Assembly (NCBI RefSeq): GCF_030734285.1
Contig: NZ_CP132294.1
Span: 2,914,001-2,978,000 of the forward strand
Direction of reading: 5' to 3'
Source of the DNA: Natronococcus sp. AD-5
Lineage (GTDB): Archaea > Halobacteriota > Halobacteria > Halobacteriales > Natrialbaceae
Length of the DNA stretch: 64,000 bases
Shown here: positions 41,491 through 51,131 of the stretch, piece after piece
Layout: the number at the start of each line of letters is the position of its first letter
Position numbering within the stretch: position 1 is the stretch's first letter
Program-made: the position numbers and the translations under genes
The notes under the pieces: model-generated
Databases searched by the model: none
Seen by the model: the letters and a program-made list of their open reading frames with translations, nothing else
What the model was told of the DNA's origin: nothing

Positions 41491-41742
41491 ATGAACGGAC
41501 TTGAACTCGCCACCATCATCGCACAGGAAGCGCAAGAAGCCCCCATGCTCGAGCCGTCCGCCGCCGCCGCGATCGCGGTCGGCCTCTCCGCACTCGCCGC
41601 GGGATACGCCGAGCGGGGTATCGGTGCCGCTGCTGTCGGCGCAATCGCCGAAGACGACGAAATGTTCGTTCCGGGCATCGTCATGACGGTCCTGCCGGAA
41701 ACGCTCGTCATTTTCGCGATCGTCGCCATTTTCCTGGTCTAA
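41491..41742 (+). CDS. atpK: A-type ATP synthase subunit K (c-ring proteolipid)
   Basis: An 83-aa proteolipid with two TM helices (~20-42 and ~60-82) joined by a polar loop (AERGIGAAAVGAIAEDDEM). Glu70 in TVLPETLVIF is the ion-binding carboxylate. It oligomerises to form the rotor ring. It has a single hairpin, not the duplicated or triplicated form of some archaea. The start MNGLELATII is chosen over an in-frame upstream codon. Confidence 0.93.
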   Translation: MNGLELATIIAQEAQEAPMLEPSAAAAIAVGLSALAAGYAERGIGAAAVGAIAEDDEMFVPGIVMTVLPETLVIFAIVAIFLV

Positions 41743-41761
41743 CGACCACTCCCCCTTTACA

Positions 41762-42343
41762 ATGAGTTTGGACACAGTCGTAGAAGACATTCGGGAAGAA
41801 GCCCGCGCGCGTGCGGAGAACATCCGCGACGAGGGCGAGGCTCGCGCCGAGGAGATCGAATCGGCGGCCGAGGAGGACGCCGACGAGATCCTCGAGAACG
41901 CGGAGCGGGAGGCCGAGCGCGAGACCGAGCAACTACGCGAACAGCGACTCTCCAGCGCGAAGCTGGAGGCGAAACAGAAGCGCCTGGAGGCCCGCCGCGA
42001 CGTCCTCGGCGACGTCCGGGAACAGGTCGAAGACGAGCTCGCCGCCCTCGAGGGCGACACCCGCGAGGAGCTCACCCGCGAGCTGCTCGAGGCAGCGAGC
42101 ACGGAGTTCGACGAGGACGACGACGTCAGCGTCTACGGTCGTGCTGACGATCGGGAGCTGATCGAGTCGATCCTCGACGACTACGACGGCTACGAGTACG
42201 CCGGCGAGCACGACTGTCTCGGCGGCGTCGTCGTCGAGAGCGACCAGTCCCGGGTCCGAGTCAACAACACGTTCGACTCGGTGCTCGAGGACGTGTGGGA
42301 AGACAATCTCCGGGAGATCAGCAACCGACTCTTCGAGCAATGA
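41762..42343 (+). CDS. atpE: A-type ATP synthase subunit E
   Basis: A 193-aa protein. The N-terminal ~100 residues are a long charged helix (ARAENIRDEGEARAEEIESAAEEDADEILENAEREAERETEQLREQRLSSAKLEAKQKRLEARRDVL) that pairs with subunit H. The C-terminal globular domain (GGVVVESDQSRVRVNNTFDSVLEDVWEDNLREISNRLFE) binds the A1 head. It overlaps atpC by ATGA. Confidence 0.94.
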   Translation: MSLDTVVEDIREEARARAENIRDEGEARAEEIESAAEEDADEILENAEREAERETEQLREQRLSSAKLEAKQKRLEARRDVLGDVREQVEDELAALEGDTREELTRELLEAASTEFDEDDDVSVYGRADDRELIESILDDYDGYEYAGEHDCLGGVVVESDQSRVRVNNTFDSVLEDVWEDNLREISNRLFEQ

Positions 42344-43407
42344 GCGTAGGTGCCTCGAATCCGGAATACGTGAACGCTCGCGTTCGGTCGCGCCGAGCCT
42401 CGTTGTTCGCGGACGAAGACTACCGTAAGCTGATCCGGATGGGGCCGAGCGAGATCGCACGGTTCATGGAGGAGACGGAGTACGAACGCGAGATCAACGC
42501 GCTCGGGGCACGCTTTTCGGGAGTCGACCTGATCGAGTACGCGCTGAACCGCAACCTCGCGAAGCACTTCGACGACCTGCTGGATTGGTCGGAGGGACGA
42601 CTCTACGACCTCATCGCCCGGTACCTCCGGAAATTCGACGTCTGGAACCTCAAGACGATCATCCGCGGCATCTACACCGACTCGACGGCCGAGGAGATCC
42701 AGACGGACCTCATCCGCGCCGGCGACCTCGACGACCGGACGATCGATCGGCTGCTCGAGGTCGACGAGATCGAGGACGCGATCGACGTGCTGTACGGCAC
42801 GATCTACTACGAACCGCTGAGCGAGGCGTACGAGGAGTTCGAGGAGACGGGCGCGCTCGTCCCGCTCGAGAACGCGCTGGACCGCGAGTTCTTCGAGCAC
42901 CTGCTCGAGGGCGTCAGCCGGCCGAACGTTCACGAACCACAGGAAGGGCCGGAAGCCATGTACATCGAGTTCCTCCAGGCCGAGATCGACTTCCGGAACG
43001 CGCGGAACGCGCTGCGGCTGGCGCGAAGCGGCGCCGACCTCGATCCCGCAGCCTACTACATCGAGGGCGGCGTCCTGTTCGACCGGGCGGAGCTGAGTCG
43101 ACTCGTCACGAACTACGACGAACTCGTCGACCACATCGCGGAGAACAAACGCTACGGCGACCGTCTTTCGGCTGCGTTAGATCGACTCCGCGATGCTGAC
43201 AGCCTTATCCAGTTCGAGCACGCACTAGACGCTGCGTTGCTCGAGTACGCGGATACGCTCTCGAGCATCTACCCGACCTCGGTCTCGGCGGTGCTGTCGT
43301 ACATCCTCGCGAAGGAACGCGAGGTCGAGAACATCCGTGCGATCGCACGCGGCCGAGAAGTCGGTCTCACCGAAAGCGAGATCGAAGAGGAGCTGGTGAT
43401 CCTATGA
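42340..43407 (+). CDS. atpC: A-type ATP synthase subunit C (d-type)
   Basis: A 355-aa all-helical protein starting MSVGASNPEYVNARVRSRRASLFADEDYRKLIRMGPSEIARFMEETEYEREI. It is the funnel-shaped subunit that links the central stalk to the c-ring (V-type d family). Three similar helical repeats are visible. Overlaps of 4 bp with atpE and atpF. Confidence 0.94.
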   Translation: MSVGASNPEYVNARVRSRRASLFADEDYRKLIRMGPSEIARFMEETEYEREINALGARFSGVDLIEYALNRNLAKHFDDLLDWSEGRLYDLIARYLRKFDVWNLKTIIRGIYTDSTAEEIQTDLIRAGDLDDRTIDRLLEVDEIEDAIDVLYGTIYYEPLSEAYEEFEETGALVPLENALDREFFEHLLEGVSRPNVHEPQEGPEAMYIEFLQAEIDFRNARNALRLARSGADLDPAAYYIEGGVLFDRAELSRLVTNYDELVDHIAENKRYGDRLSAALDRLRDADSLIQFEHALDAALLEYADTLSSIYPTSVSAVLSYILAKEREVENIRAIARGREVGLTESEIEEELVIL

Positions 43408-43739
43408 GTCAGGAGATCGCAGTCGTCGGCAGTCCGGAGTTCACGACCGGGTTCCGTCTCGCGGGCGTTCGCCGCTTCGAGAACGTCCCGGACGGGGAGA
43501 AAGACGAGTCGCTCGACGACGCCGTGACGACCGCCCTCGAGGACGAGGAGATCGGCATCGTCGTCATGCACAACGACGACCTCGAGCACCTCTCGCGGAA
43601 CGTCCGCCAGGAGGCCGAGACGAGCGTCGAACCGGTCGTCATCACCATCGGAAGCGGAACGAGCGGCGGCGGGCTGCGCGAGCAGATCAAGCGCGCGATC
43701 GGTATCGACCTAATGGAAGAGGACGAAGACAGCGACTAA
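43404..43739 (+). CDS. atpF: A-type ATP synthase subunit F
   Basis: A 111-aa CheY-like small protein of the central stalk (EIAVVGSPEFTTGFRLAGVRRFENVPDGEKDESLDDAVTTALEDEEIGIVVMHNDDLEHL ... IGSGTSGGGLREQIKRAIGIDLMEED). It binds subunit D and may regulate activity. The GFRLAGV motif is characteristic. Confidence 0.94.
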   Translation: MSQEIAVVGSPEFTTGFRLAGVRRFENVPDGEKDESLDDAVTTALEDEEIGIVVMHNDDLEHLSRNVRQEAETSVEPVVITIGSGTSGGGLREQIKRAIGIDLMEEDEDSD

Positions 43740-43742
43740 ACT

Positions 43743-45506
43743 ATGAGCCAGGCAGAAGACATCGAAACCGTCGACGAAGACGGTGTAATCGAAAGCGTGA
43801 GCGGTCCGGTCGTGGCCGCCACGGACCTCGATGCCCGGATGAACGACGTCGTCTACGTCGGCGACGAAGGACTGATGGGCGAGGTCATCGAGATCGAAGG
43901 GAACCTGACCACGATTCAGGTGTACGAGGAAACGTCGGGCGTCAGTCCGGGCGAACCCGTCGAGAACACGGGCGAACCCCTGAGCGTCGACCTCGGTCCG
44001 GGCATGCTGGACTCCATCTACGACGGCGTTCAGCGTCCGCTCGACGAGCTCGAAGAGAAGATGAACTCGGCGTTCTTAGACCGCGGGGTCGACGCGCCGG
44101 GTATCGACCTCGAGACGGAGTGGGAGTTCACCCCGTCCGTCGCGGAGGGTGACACCGTCGAACCCGGAGACGTCATCGGCGAAGTCCCCGAGACCGCCAG
44201 CATCACCCACCGCGTGATGGTCCCGCCGGACTACGAGGGCGGGGAGGTCACGTCGATCGAGGAAGGCGAGTTCACGGTCGAAGAGATCATCGCCGAACTC
44301 GATTCGGGCGAAGAGATCACGATGCACCAGGAGTGGCCCGTCCGCGAGGCCCGGCCCGCAGCCGAGAAGGAGACGCCGACGATCCCGCTCGTTTCGGGAC
44401 AGCGGATCTTAGACGGGCTCTTCCCGATCGCCAAGGGCGGGACCGCGGCGATTCCCGGCCCCTTCGGATCCGGGAAGACCGTCACGCAGCACCAGCTCGC
44501 CAAGTGGGCCGACGCGGACATCGTCGTCTACGTCGGTTGCGGCGAGCGCGGCAACGAGATGACCGAGGTCATCGAGGACTTCCCCGAACTCGAGGACCCG
44601 AAGACGGGCAAGCCGCTCATGTCCCGGACGTGCCTCATCGCGAACACGTCCAACATGCCCGTCGCCGCCCGCGAATCCTGCATTTACACCGGGATCACGA
44701 TCGCGGAGTACTACCGCGACATGGGCTACGACGTCGCGCTGATGGCCGATTCCACCTCCCGGTGGGCCGAGGCCATGCGCGAGATCTCGAGCCGACTCGA
44801 GGAGATGCCCGGCGAAGAGGGGTACCCGGCGTACCTGGCCGCGTCGCTCTCCGAGTTCTACGAGCGCGCCGGCCTGTTCCAGCTGATCAACGGCGACCAG
44901 GGATCGATCTCGGTCATCGGCGCCGTCTCGCCGCCCGGCGGCGACTTCTCCGAGCCGGTCACCCAGAACACGCTGCGTATCGTCAAGACGTTCTGGGCGC
45001 TGGACGCGGACCTCGCCGAACGGCGTCACTTCCCGTCGATCAACTGGAACGAGTCGTACTCGCTGTATCGCCAGCAGCTCGACCCGTGGTTCCGCGAGAA
45101 CGTCGCGGAAGACTGGCCCGAGGTGCGCCAGTGGGCGGTCGACGTGCTCGACGAGGAGGACGAACTCCAGGAGATCGTCCAGCTCGTCGGCAAGGACGCG
45201 CTGCCGGAAGACCAGCAGCTGACCCTCGAGATCGCGCGCTACCTGCGCGAGGCGTGGCTCCAGCAGAACGCGTTCCACGACGTCGACACCTACTGCGATC
45301 CGAAGAAGACCTACCGGATGCTCCAGGCGATCAAGACGTTCAACGACGAGGCCTTCGAGGCGCTCGAGGCCGGCGTCCCCGTCGAGGAGATCCAGGACGT
45401 CGACGCCGCACCGCGTCTCAACCGGATGGGCGTCGCCGAGGAGTGGAACGAGTTCATCGACGAACTCGAATCGGATCTCGAAGAGCAGATCAGAGCACTG
45501 TACTAA
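43743..45506 (+). CDS. atpA: A-type ATP synthase catalytic subunit A
   Basis: A 587-aa catalytic subunit. Walker A is GPFGSGKT (about 239-246). The non-homologous insert typical of V/A-type A subunits lies at ~100-200. [69 protein letters not shown] and [12 protein letters not shown] are family signatures. It binds and makes or hydrolyses ATP at interfaces with subunit B. Only 3 bp separate it from atpF. Confidence 0.97.
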   Translation: MSQAEDIETVDEDGVIESVSGPVVAATDLDARMNDVVYVGDEGLMGEVIEIEGNLTTIQVYEETSGVSPGEPVENTGEPLSVDLGPGMLDSIYDGVQRPLDELEEKMNSAFLDRGVDAPGIDLETEWEFTPSVAEGDTVEPGDVIGEVPETASITHRVMVPPDYEGGEVTSIEEGEFTVEEIIAELDSGEEITMHQEWPVREARPAAEKETPTIPLVSGQRILDGLFPIAKGGTAAIPGPFGSGKTVTQHQLAKWADADIVVYVGCGERGNEMTEVIEDFPELEDPKTGKPLMSRTCLIANTSNMPVAARESCIYTGITIAEYYRDMGYDVALMADSTSRWAEAMREISSRLEEMPGEEGYPAYLAASLSEFYERAGLFQLINGDQGSISVIGAVSPPGGDFSEPVTQNTLRIVKTFWALDADLAERRHFPSINWNESYSLYRQQLDPWFRENVAEDWPEVRQWAVDVLDEEDELQEIVQLVGKDALPEDQQLTLEIARYLREAWLQQNAFHDVDTYCDPKKTYRMLQAIKTFNDEAFEALEAGVPVEEIQDVDAAPRLNRMGVAEEWNEFIDELESDLEEQIRALY

Positions 45507-45508
45507 CG

Positions 45509-46918
45509 ATGAAAGAGTACCAGACAATCACGGAAGTCAGCGGCCCGCTGGTGTTCGCCGAGGTCGACGAACCCGTCGGATACGACGAGATGGTCGAGAT
45601 CGAGACGCCGGCCGGCGAAACCCTGCGCGGGCAGGTGCTGGAATCGAGCGAGGGTCTCGTCTCGATCCAGGTCTTCGAGGGGACGGGCGGCATCGACCGC
45701 AACGCGTCCGTTCGCTTCCTGGGCGAGACGATGAAGATGCCCGTCACCGAGGACCTCCTCGGACGGGTCCTCGACGGCTCCGGGAACCCGATCGACGGCG
45801 GTCCCGAGATCGTTCCCGACGACCGCGTCGACATCGTCGGCGAAGCGATCAACCCCTTCTCCCGGGAGTACCCCGAGGAGTTCATCCAGACCGGCGTCTC
45901 CGCCATCGACGGCATGAACACGCTGGTTCGGGGCCAGAAGCTCCCGATCTTCTCCGGATCGGGGCTTCCCCACAACGAACTCGCACTGCAGATCGCCCGA
46001 CAGGCGACCGTCCCCGAGGAAGAAGAGGGCGGCGACGAGGGCTCGGAGTTCGCGGTCATCTTCGGCGCGATGGGAATCACCCAGGAAGAGGCGAACGAGT
46101 TCATGCAGGACTTCGAGCGCACGGGCGCGCTTGAGCGCTCGGTCGTCTTCATGAACCTCGCGGACGACCCCGCGGTCGAGCGGACGGTCACGCCGCGACT
46201 CGCCCTGACGACGGCCGAGTACCTGGCCTTCGAGAAGGGATACCACGTGCTGGTCATCCTGACCGACATCACCAACTACTGCGAGGCGCTGCGCGAGATC
46301 GGCGCCGCACGCGAAGAGGTTCCGGGTCGCCGCGGCTACCCCGGATACATGTACACCGACCTGGCGCAGCTCTACGAGCGCGCGGGCCGTATCGAGGGCC
46401 GCGAGGGATCGGTCACGCAGATTCCGATCCTCTCGATGCCTGGCGACGACGACACCCACCCGATCCCGGACCTCACCGGCTACATTACCGAGGGCCAGAT
46501 CGTGATGGACCGCTCCCTGAACAGCCAGGGTATCGAGCCGCCGATCAACGTCTCGCCCAGCCTCTCGCGGCTGATGGACGACGGGATCGGCGAGGGGCTC
46601 ACCCGCGCCGACCACGGCGACGTCGCCGACCAGCTGTTCGCCGCCTACGCGGAGGGGAAAGACCTGCGCGACCTCGTGAACATCGTCGGCCGCGAAGCGC
46701 TGTCCGAGCGGGACAACAAGTTCCTCGACTTCGCCGACCGCTTCGAGAAGGAGTTCGTCCAGCAGGGGTACGACACCAACCGGACGATCGACGAAACCCT
46801 CGAAATCGGCTGGGACCTGCTCTCGATGCTCCCGGAGGAGGAACTCAACCGGATCGACGAGGACCTCATCGAGGAGCACTACCGCGACGAGGAAGTCGAG
46901 GCCGTCCAGGCCGACTGA
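45509..46918 (+). CDS. atpB: A-type ATP synthase regulatory subunit B
   Basis: A 469-aa non-catalytic subunit starting [27 protein letters not shown]. It has the fold of AtpA but a degenerate P-loop region ([12 protein letters not shown] in place of GxGKT). [80 protein letters not shown] are diagnostic. It begins 2 bp after the atpA stop. It ends the contiguous run; atpD follows only after three other genes. Confidence 0.97.
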   Translation: MKEYQTITEVSGPLVFAEVDEPVGYDEMVEIETPAGETLRGQVLESSEGLVSIQVFEGTGGIDRNASVRFLGETMKMPVTEDLLGRVLDGSGNPIDGGPEIVPDDRVDIVGEAINPFSREYPEEFIQTGVSAIDGMNTLVRGQKLPIFSGSGLPHNELALQIARQATVPEEEEGGDEGSEFAVIFGAMGITQEEANEFMQDFERTGALERSVVFMNLADDPAVERTVTPRLALTTAEYLAFEKGYHVLVILTDITNYCEALREIGAAREEVPGRRGYPGYMYTDLAQLYERAGRIEGREGSVTQIPILSMPGDDDTHPIPDLTGYITEGQIVMDRSLNSQGIEPPINVSPSLSRLMDDGIGEGLTRADHGDVADQLFAAYAEGKDLRDLVNIVGREALSERDNKFLDFADRFEKEFVQQGYDTNRTIDETLEIGWDLLSMLPEEELNRIDEDLIEEHYRDEEVEAVQAD

Positions 46919-46996
46919 TCGGTTCTCGATTCGCGCCGTTCTCCGGTTTTTTCGACCCCGTAGCGCGGGCTCCGTTCCGGGAAGGCGCTTCGAGGA

Positions 46997-47284
46997 TTAC
47001 CGGTCGTCCCAGCCGAACCCGGACTCGTCTTCGTCCGACGAGGGTTCCTCGTCCCATTCCGTGCTCGAGCGATCGACGGTCCCGTCACGCGTCACCCCGC
47101 TATCGCCGCGCGAACCGTCGTCGCCGTGGTGCGGCAGGCCGCCTCGTTCTTTCGCCTCGCGTTCGGCCGTCGCTCGGTCGGTGACGGTTGGGTTCGACGT
47201 CTCGCCCTCGGTGAGCGGGTAGAGCCCGACGGTGAGCGCGATTCCGAACAGCAAGAACGGAACGACGGGTGCGCCTTCGACCAT
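46997..47284 (-). CDS. Small single-TM protein between atpB and atpD
   Basis: A 95-aa protein. One hydrophobic segment lies at ~5-25 (APVVPFLLFGIALTVGLYPLTEG) and an acidic, Asp/Ser-rich cytoplasmic tail ends ESGFGWDDR. Similar small membrane proteins occur widely in haloarchaea; function unknown. It is on the opposite strand to the atp genes, so it must break the transcript between atpB and atpD. Confidence 0.7.
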   Translation of the reverse strand: MVEGAPVVPFLLFGIALTVGLYPLTEGETSNPTVTDRATAEREAKERGGLPHHGDDGSRGDSGVTRDGTVDRSSTEWDEEPSSDEDESGFGWDDR

Positions 47285-47354
47285 AGATCCCCCTTCTGTC
47301 CGTTATAGAGTGGTAAATCAAAAAACACTTGCGCTCCGGGCGTAATCGTCGCGC

Positions 47355-47576
47355 ATGAACGACTACGGCCGAGCGGAGGCGGAAGAGGCCGGGTGTCCGA
47401 AGTGCGGACACACCGAGACGGAAGTGGACGACATCTCGACGACTGGGACCGGTCTCTCGAGGTTTTTCGACGTCCAGAACCGTCGGTTCCGGGTCGTTTC
47501 CTGCGTCAATTGCGGCTACGCGGAGCTCTACAAGGGCGGCCGCACGAACGATATGGTCGACCTCTTTCTCGGCTAG
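47355..47576 (+). CDS. Zinc-ribbon nucleic-acid-binding protein
   Basis: A 73-aa protein with CPKCGHTETEVDDIST (Cys14/17) and CVNCGYAELYK (Cys50/53), one zinc ribbon of the kind named zinc-ribbon nucleic-acid-binding (PF09855-like). The sequence between (GLSRFFDVQNRRFRVVS) is well conserved in the family. Function unknown. It is divergent from the small membrane gene and is followed 110 bp later by the endonuclease/phosphatase gene. Confidence 0.8.
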   Translation: MNDYGRAEAEEAGCPKCGHTETEVDDISTTGTGLSRFFDVQNRRFRVVSCVNCGYAELYKGGRTNDMVDLFLG

Positions 47577-47686
47577 GAGGGCCCTGGACCCTCGCGCGTA
47601 CCGACTAAGTTCAGTCGCCCATCGAGCCGCCCGTCGGCGAACCGGAATCCACAATCGTTACACGAACGATCGTCGGTTACGGACGT

Positions 47687-48481
47687 ATGGCATCGCGTGC
47701 TGTCCGGGCGTGTACGTTCAACGTCCGGTACGACGACCCCGACGACGAGCACTCGTGGGACGAGCGCGAACCGCGGGTGCTCGAGGAACTCGAGCGAATC
47801 GACCCGGACCTCGTCGGCTGCCAGGAAGCGCTCCCGCACCAGTACGACGACCTGCGAGCGGGACTCGAGGCGTACGACTGGCACGGCGTCGGTCGCCGGG
47901 ACGGCGAGCGCACCGGCGAGTTCGTCCCGGTCGGGTGGCGAGCCGATCGGTTCGAGCGCCTCGAGTCGGGCGCGTTCTGGCTCTCGGAGACGCCGACCGA
48001 GCCGAGCGTCGGCTGGGACGCGGCCCTGCGGCGCGTCGCCACGCGGGTTCGCCTGCGGGATCGGCGGTCGGACGACACCCTCTGGTTCTGCAACGCGCAC
48101 TTCGATCACCGCGGCGAGCGGGCGCGACTCGAGTCCGCGCGACTCCTCCGTCGGCGCGCGCACGAGCGCCTCGAGGACGGCGAGGCGACGGTGCTGACGG
48201 GGGATGCGAACTGTACGGCCGGCTTCCCGCCCCACCGGACGCTGACCGCGGGTCCGCTCGAGGACGCCCGTCGCGCGGCGAGCGAGGTAACGGGCCCCGC
48301 CGGGACGTTTCACGGCTTCGACGGGAGCGTCGGCGACCGGATCGACTACGTGTTCGTCCCGTCCGCGGTCGCGGTGACGAGCTATCGGGCGGTGCCGCCG
48401 GCCGAAGACGCGCCTCGATCGGACCACCTTCCGGCGTACGCCGAGTTCGAGATCGACGAGAGAGACGGCGGTGGGCGGTAG
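47687..48481 (+). CDS. Endonuclease/exonuclease/phosphatase family protein
   Basis: A 264-aa EEP-fold protein. FNVRYDDPDDEHSWDEREPRVLEELERIDPDLVGCQEALPHQYDDL gives the metal-binding Asn and Glu. WFCNAHFDHRGERARLESARLL gives the catalytic His. LTGDANCTAG and DYVFVPSAVAV ... PRSDHLPAYAEFE give the Asp-Asn and His pair. It would cleave a phosphodiester or phosphomonoester using Mg2+; the substrate is unknown. There is no signal peptide, so it is probably cytoplasmic. Confidence 0.9.
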   Translation: MASRAVRACTFNVRYDDPDDEHSWDEREPRVLEELERIDPDLVGCQEALPHQYDDLRAGLEAYDWHGVGRRDGERTGEFVPVGWRADRFERLESGAFWLSETPTEPSVGWDAALRRVATRVRLRDRRSDDTLWFCNAHFDHRGERARLESARLLRRRAHERLEDGEATVLTGDANCTAGFPPHRTLTAGPLEDARRAASEVTGPAGTFHGFDGSVGDRIDYVFVPSAVAVTSYRAVPPAEDAPRSDHLPAYAEFEIDERDGGGR

Positions 48482-48534
48482 GGGCGACGACGCGACGAGC
48501 GCGAGACCGAGACGGCGTCTATCGGGCCGAACAA

Positions 48535-48548
48535 AACTGTAAACAGTT
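48535..48548 (+). promoter_or_regulatory. Palindrome at the atpD promoter
   Basis: AACTGT-AA-ACAGTT is a perfect palindrome 31-44 nt before the atpD ATG and overlaps a TATA-like gttat. Because atpD is separated from atpB by an opposite-strand gene, it needs its own promoter, and this is the best candidate. Confidence 0.4.
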
Positions 48549-48578
48549 ATCCGACTGGGAGCGCAACCACCCCACAAG

Positions 48579-49334
48579 ATGGCCAAGGACGTCAAACCCA
48601 CCCGCAAGAATCTGATGGAGATCGAGGATCGGATCGAACTCTCCGAGCGCGGGCACGGCACCCTGGAGAAGAAACGGGACGGGCTGATCATGGAGTTCAT
48701 GGACATCCTGGACAAGGCCCAGGACGTCCGCGGGGAGCTCTCCGACGACTACGAGGCGGCCCAGAAGAAGATCAACATGGCCCGCGCCATGGAGGGCGAC
48801 GTCGCGGTTCGCGGGGCCGCCGCCGCGCTGCAGGAACACCCCGAGATCACGACCGAGTCCAAGAACATCATGGGCGTCGTCGTCCCGCAGATCGAGTCCT
48901 CGCGCGTCTCGAAGAGCTTAGATCAGCGCGGCTACGGGATTATGGGAACCTCCGCCCGCATCGACGAGGCCGCCGAAGCCTACGAGGACCTCTTAGAGAG
49001 CATCATCCTCGCCGCCGAGGTCGAGACGGCGATGAAGAAGATGCTCCGCGAGATCGAGACCACCAAGCGCCGCGTCAACGCCCTCGAGTTCAAACTCCTG
49101 CCCGACCTCTACGAGAGCCAGGAGTACATCGAGCAGAAACTCGAGGAACAGGAGCGCGAGGAGACCTTCCGTCTCAAGAAGATCAAGGACAAGAAAGAGC
49201 AGGAGGAGAAAGAAGCGCGCGAGGCCGAAGACGACGTCGAGGAGACCGAAGAAGCCGCGACGGGCGACACCGCGGGCACCGAATCCGACGAGATGGAACA
49301 GTCGACCGCGGGCGGCGTCCCCGGCGGCGACTGA
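48579..49334 (+). CDS. atpD: A-type ATP synthase subunit D (central stalk)
   Basis: A 251-aa protein starting [36 protein letters not shown], the V/A-type D opening. Long N- and C-terminal helices form the coiled coil rotor shaft (functional analogue of gamma). The haloarchaeal tail (~205-251, [31 protein letters not shown]) is acidic and disordered. It is followed after 6 bp by the DUF6276-like gene. Confidence 0.95.
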   Translation: MAKDVKPTRKNLMEIEDRIELSERGHGTLEKKRDGLIMEFMDILDKAQDVRGELSDDYEAAQKKINMARAMEGDVAVRGAAAALQEHPEITTESKNIMGVVVPQIESSRVSKSLDQRGYGIMGTSARIDEAAEAYEDLLESIILAAEVETAMKKMLREIETTKRRVNALEFKLLPDLYESQEYIEQKLEEQEREETFRLKKIKDKKEQEEKEAREAEDDVEETEEAATGDTAGTESDEMEQSTAGGVPGGD

Positions 49335-49340
49335 ACGTCC

Positions 49341-49760
49341 ATGGCCTGTTCGGCGTGTGGTTCCGACACGACGATCGCTCTCTTCCTTTCCGAGGAGTAT
49401 CGCGACTACGCGCCGGCGAACGCTGCGGTAGTCAGCGTCTGCACGCGCTGTCTCACCGTCGATCCCGTCGAAAACGACGCTACGGGCGAAGATATCGGAC
49501 GCAACGACGAACCCGACTTTTCCCGGATCAGCGACGCCTTCCCGACGCGTCCGGAGCGAGCCATTCCGCTCGCGCTCGCCGTCGACCTGTGTTCCTCGAT
49601 CGCGACCAACCGGTCCGCGATCGAGTCGCTCCTCGAGAACGTCGAACGAGCGGGCGCGGATCCGCTGCTGGTGATCGACCGGCTGGTCGCGGACCCGGAC
49701 GTCGAGCCGGCGGTCGACCTCGAGCGGCGGCGCCACCAGCTCGAGCAGTTGCTGTACTGA
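49341..49760 (+). CDS. DUF6276-like zinc-binding protein
   Basis: A 139-aa protein starting MACSACGSDTTIALF. Cys3/6 and Cys34/37 (VSVCTRCLTV) form a zinc ribbon. The rest is helical (IPLALAVDLCSSIATNRSAIESLLENVERAG, DLERRRHQLEQLLY). The name DUF6276 is recalled from haloarchaeal annotations and not verified. It lies 6 bp after atpD and is probably co-transcribed, so a link to ATP synthase is possible but unproven. Confidence 0.78.
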   Translation: MACSACGSDTTIALFLSEEYRDYAPANAAVVSVCTRCLTVDPVENDATGEDIGRNDEPDFSRISDAFPTRPERAIPLALAVDLCSSIATNRSAIESLLENVERAGADPLLVIDRLVADPDVEPAVDLERRRHQLEQLLY

Positions 49761-49802
49761 GCAGCCGCGGCGGACGAACCGCGAATGCGCGGTGCGAAAG
49801 GC

Positions 49803-50546
49803 CTACTCCCTGTCGGTCGATCGCAACTCCCTGAACAGCCCTACTCCGCCGATGCCAGCCCCCGAGGTGCCGAGAACGCCGAGTCCGAACTGCACTAGCC
49901 GGCTGCTCAACCGGGCTCGGTCGGCGCGGTCACAAAAGTCGTCGCCGCTCGAGCTACAGAACGATCCCGAGGCCAGCGGTCCGCGATACGCTTTGAATCC
50001 GGTTTGCTGGATCGTGTAGTACCGCCCCTCGTATTCGACGAGCCGGTTGGCGTGGACGACGGGTCCGGTCGTGACGGTTTCGCCGTCCTCGAGCACCGCT
50101 CGTTCCGTGCCGGTCAGCCGACCGCTATCGGCCGCGAGCCGGTTGAACACGGTTTCAGGCTCCGTCCGTTCGTACTCGTGCTCGAATTCGGCGCTCGAAT
50201 TGGAACTGATCCGATAGAACTCGCCGTCGAAATACGCATAGCTGAACGCGGACTGTATCCCGGAGGCGTTGATCTCGCCCTGGTACTCCTGTCTGGCGAG
50301 GCTACAGTCTCGGGAAAAACTCGGTAAGCAGGCGATACTCCCGTCGACGTTCACGGTCGTCGCTCGGCGTTCCTCGCCGGTCACCGCGTTCGTCAGAACG
50401 AGTTCGTCGTCGTAGCTCACTTCGACGGCCGTGTACTGCCGGACCGTGTTCGTTTCGGGGCCGGCGGTCCCGACGGCAGTCCACAGCGCGGTGATTCCGA
50501 GGATCAACAGGAGGAGAAACAGTACTCGAGGTCGCTGGAGGGGCAT
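49803..50546 (-). CDS. Membrane-anchored haloarchaeal hypothetical protein
   Basis: A 247-aa protein. An N-terminal TM or signal anchor (RVLFLLLLILGITALWTAVGTAG, ~7-29), a beta-rich outside domain with two Cys pairs (CLPSFSRDC; FCSSSGDDFC), and a C-terminal hydrophobic segment (LVQFGLGVLGTSGAGIGGVGLF, ~218-239). The Cys pairs could form disulfides outside the cell. No family recognised. Confidence 0.75.
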   Translation of the reverse strand: MPLQRPRVLFLLLLILGITALWTAVGTAGPETNTVRQYTAVEVSYDDELVLTNAVTGEERRATTVNVDGSIACLPSFSRDCSLARQEYQGEINASGIQSAFSYAYFDGEFYRISSNSSAEFEHEYERTEPETVFNRLAADSGRLTGTERAVLEDGETVTTGPVVHANRLVEYEGRYYTIQQTGFKAYRGPLASGSFCSSSGDDFCDRADRARLSSRLVQFGLGVLGTSGAGIGGVGLFRELRSTDRE

Positions 50547-50680
50547 ATCCCGGATAGCGTACGCGGAATAATAATTTCTTTGACCTGTTCCGGTATCGAA
50601 ACGGATCGGTGATCCCGGGAGAGAATCTCGGACGGACGAGAAACGGTCCGCGACCCGGTTCGGCGGCGATCGACCGCGAA

Positions 50681-51073
50681 CTACTTCGCGGTCGGCGTGA
50701 CGTTGTTGCTAATCGCCTGTTTGACCTGGAGCGCCGCACTCGCGGCCAGTCCGCGCGCGACCTCGTCGCGCTCGTCGGCGGTGATGAGTTCCTCGGCCGC
50801 CTCCTCGAAGTCGGGCGTGAAGCCGGCGCTGACGGTGTGGCCGACCGGCGGCTGGACGGCGACGGTCACCTGCGGGCCGGTGTGGCCGCTGGAGATGTCG
50901 GCGTCGACGATGTACTCGCTCGGGAGGAACTCGCGCGTGCGGGCAGCGATCCGCGAGACGTCGCGGCTGAGCCGCCGTTTCTGGGTGCTCGAGAGATCCT
51001 GGAGATCCGCCGCTGCGCGCTGACCAGCGCCCGTTTCGCCCGGCAACCCCGCGTACGGCGTATTTCCGTTCAT
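50681..51073 (-). CDS. DUF5811-like haloarchaeal protein
   Basis: A 130-aa cytoplasmic protein starting MNGNTPYAGLPGETGAGQRAAADLQDLSSTQKRRLSRDVSRIAARTREFLP. A mixed fold follows (YIVDADISSGHTGPQVTVAVQPPVGHTVSAGFTPDFE) and a helical end. The name DUF5811 is from memory of haloarchaeal annotation. Function unknown. It lies 58 bp after the arginine decarboxylase gene on the same strand. Confidence 0.78.
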   Translation of the reverse strand: MNGNTPYAGLPGETGAGQRAAADLQDLSSTQKRRLSRDVSRIAARTREFLPSEYIVDADISSGHTGPQVTVAVQPPVGHTVSAGFTPDFEEAAEELITADERDEVARGLAASAALQVKQAISNNVTPTAK

Positions 51074-51131
51074 GAGAAGTCGTAGCGGTGGTTTCGGGCC
51101 GACCGGTGAAAAGGATTCCCCTTCGGACAAC

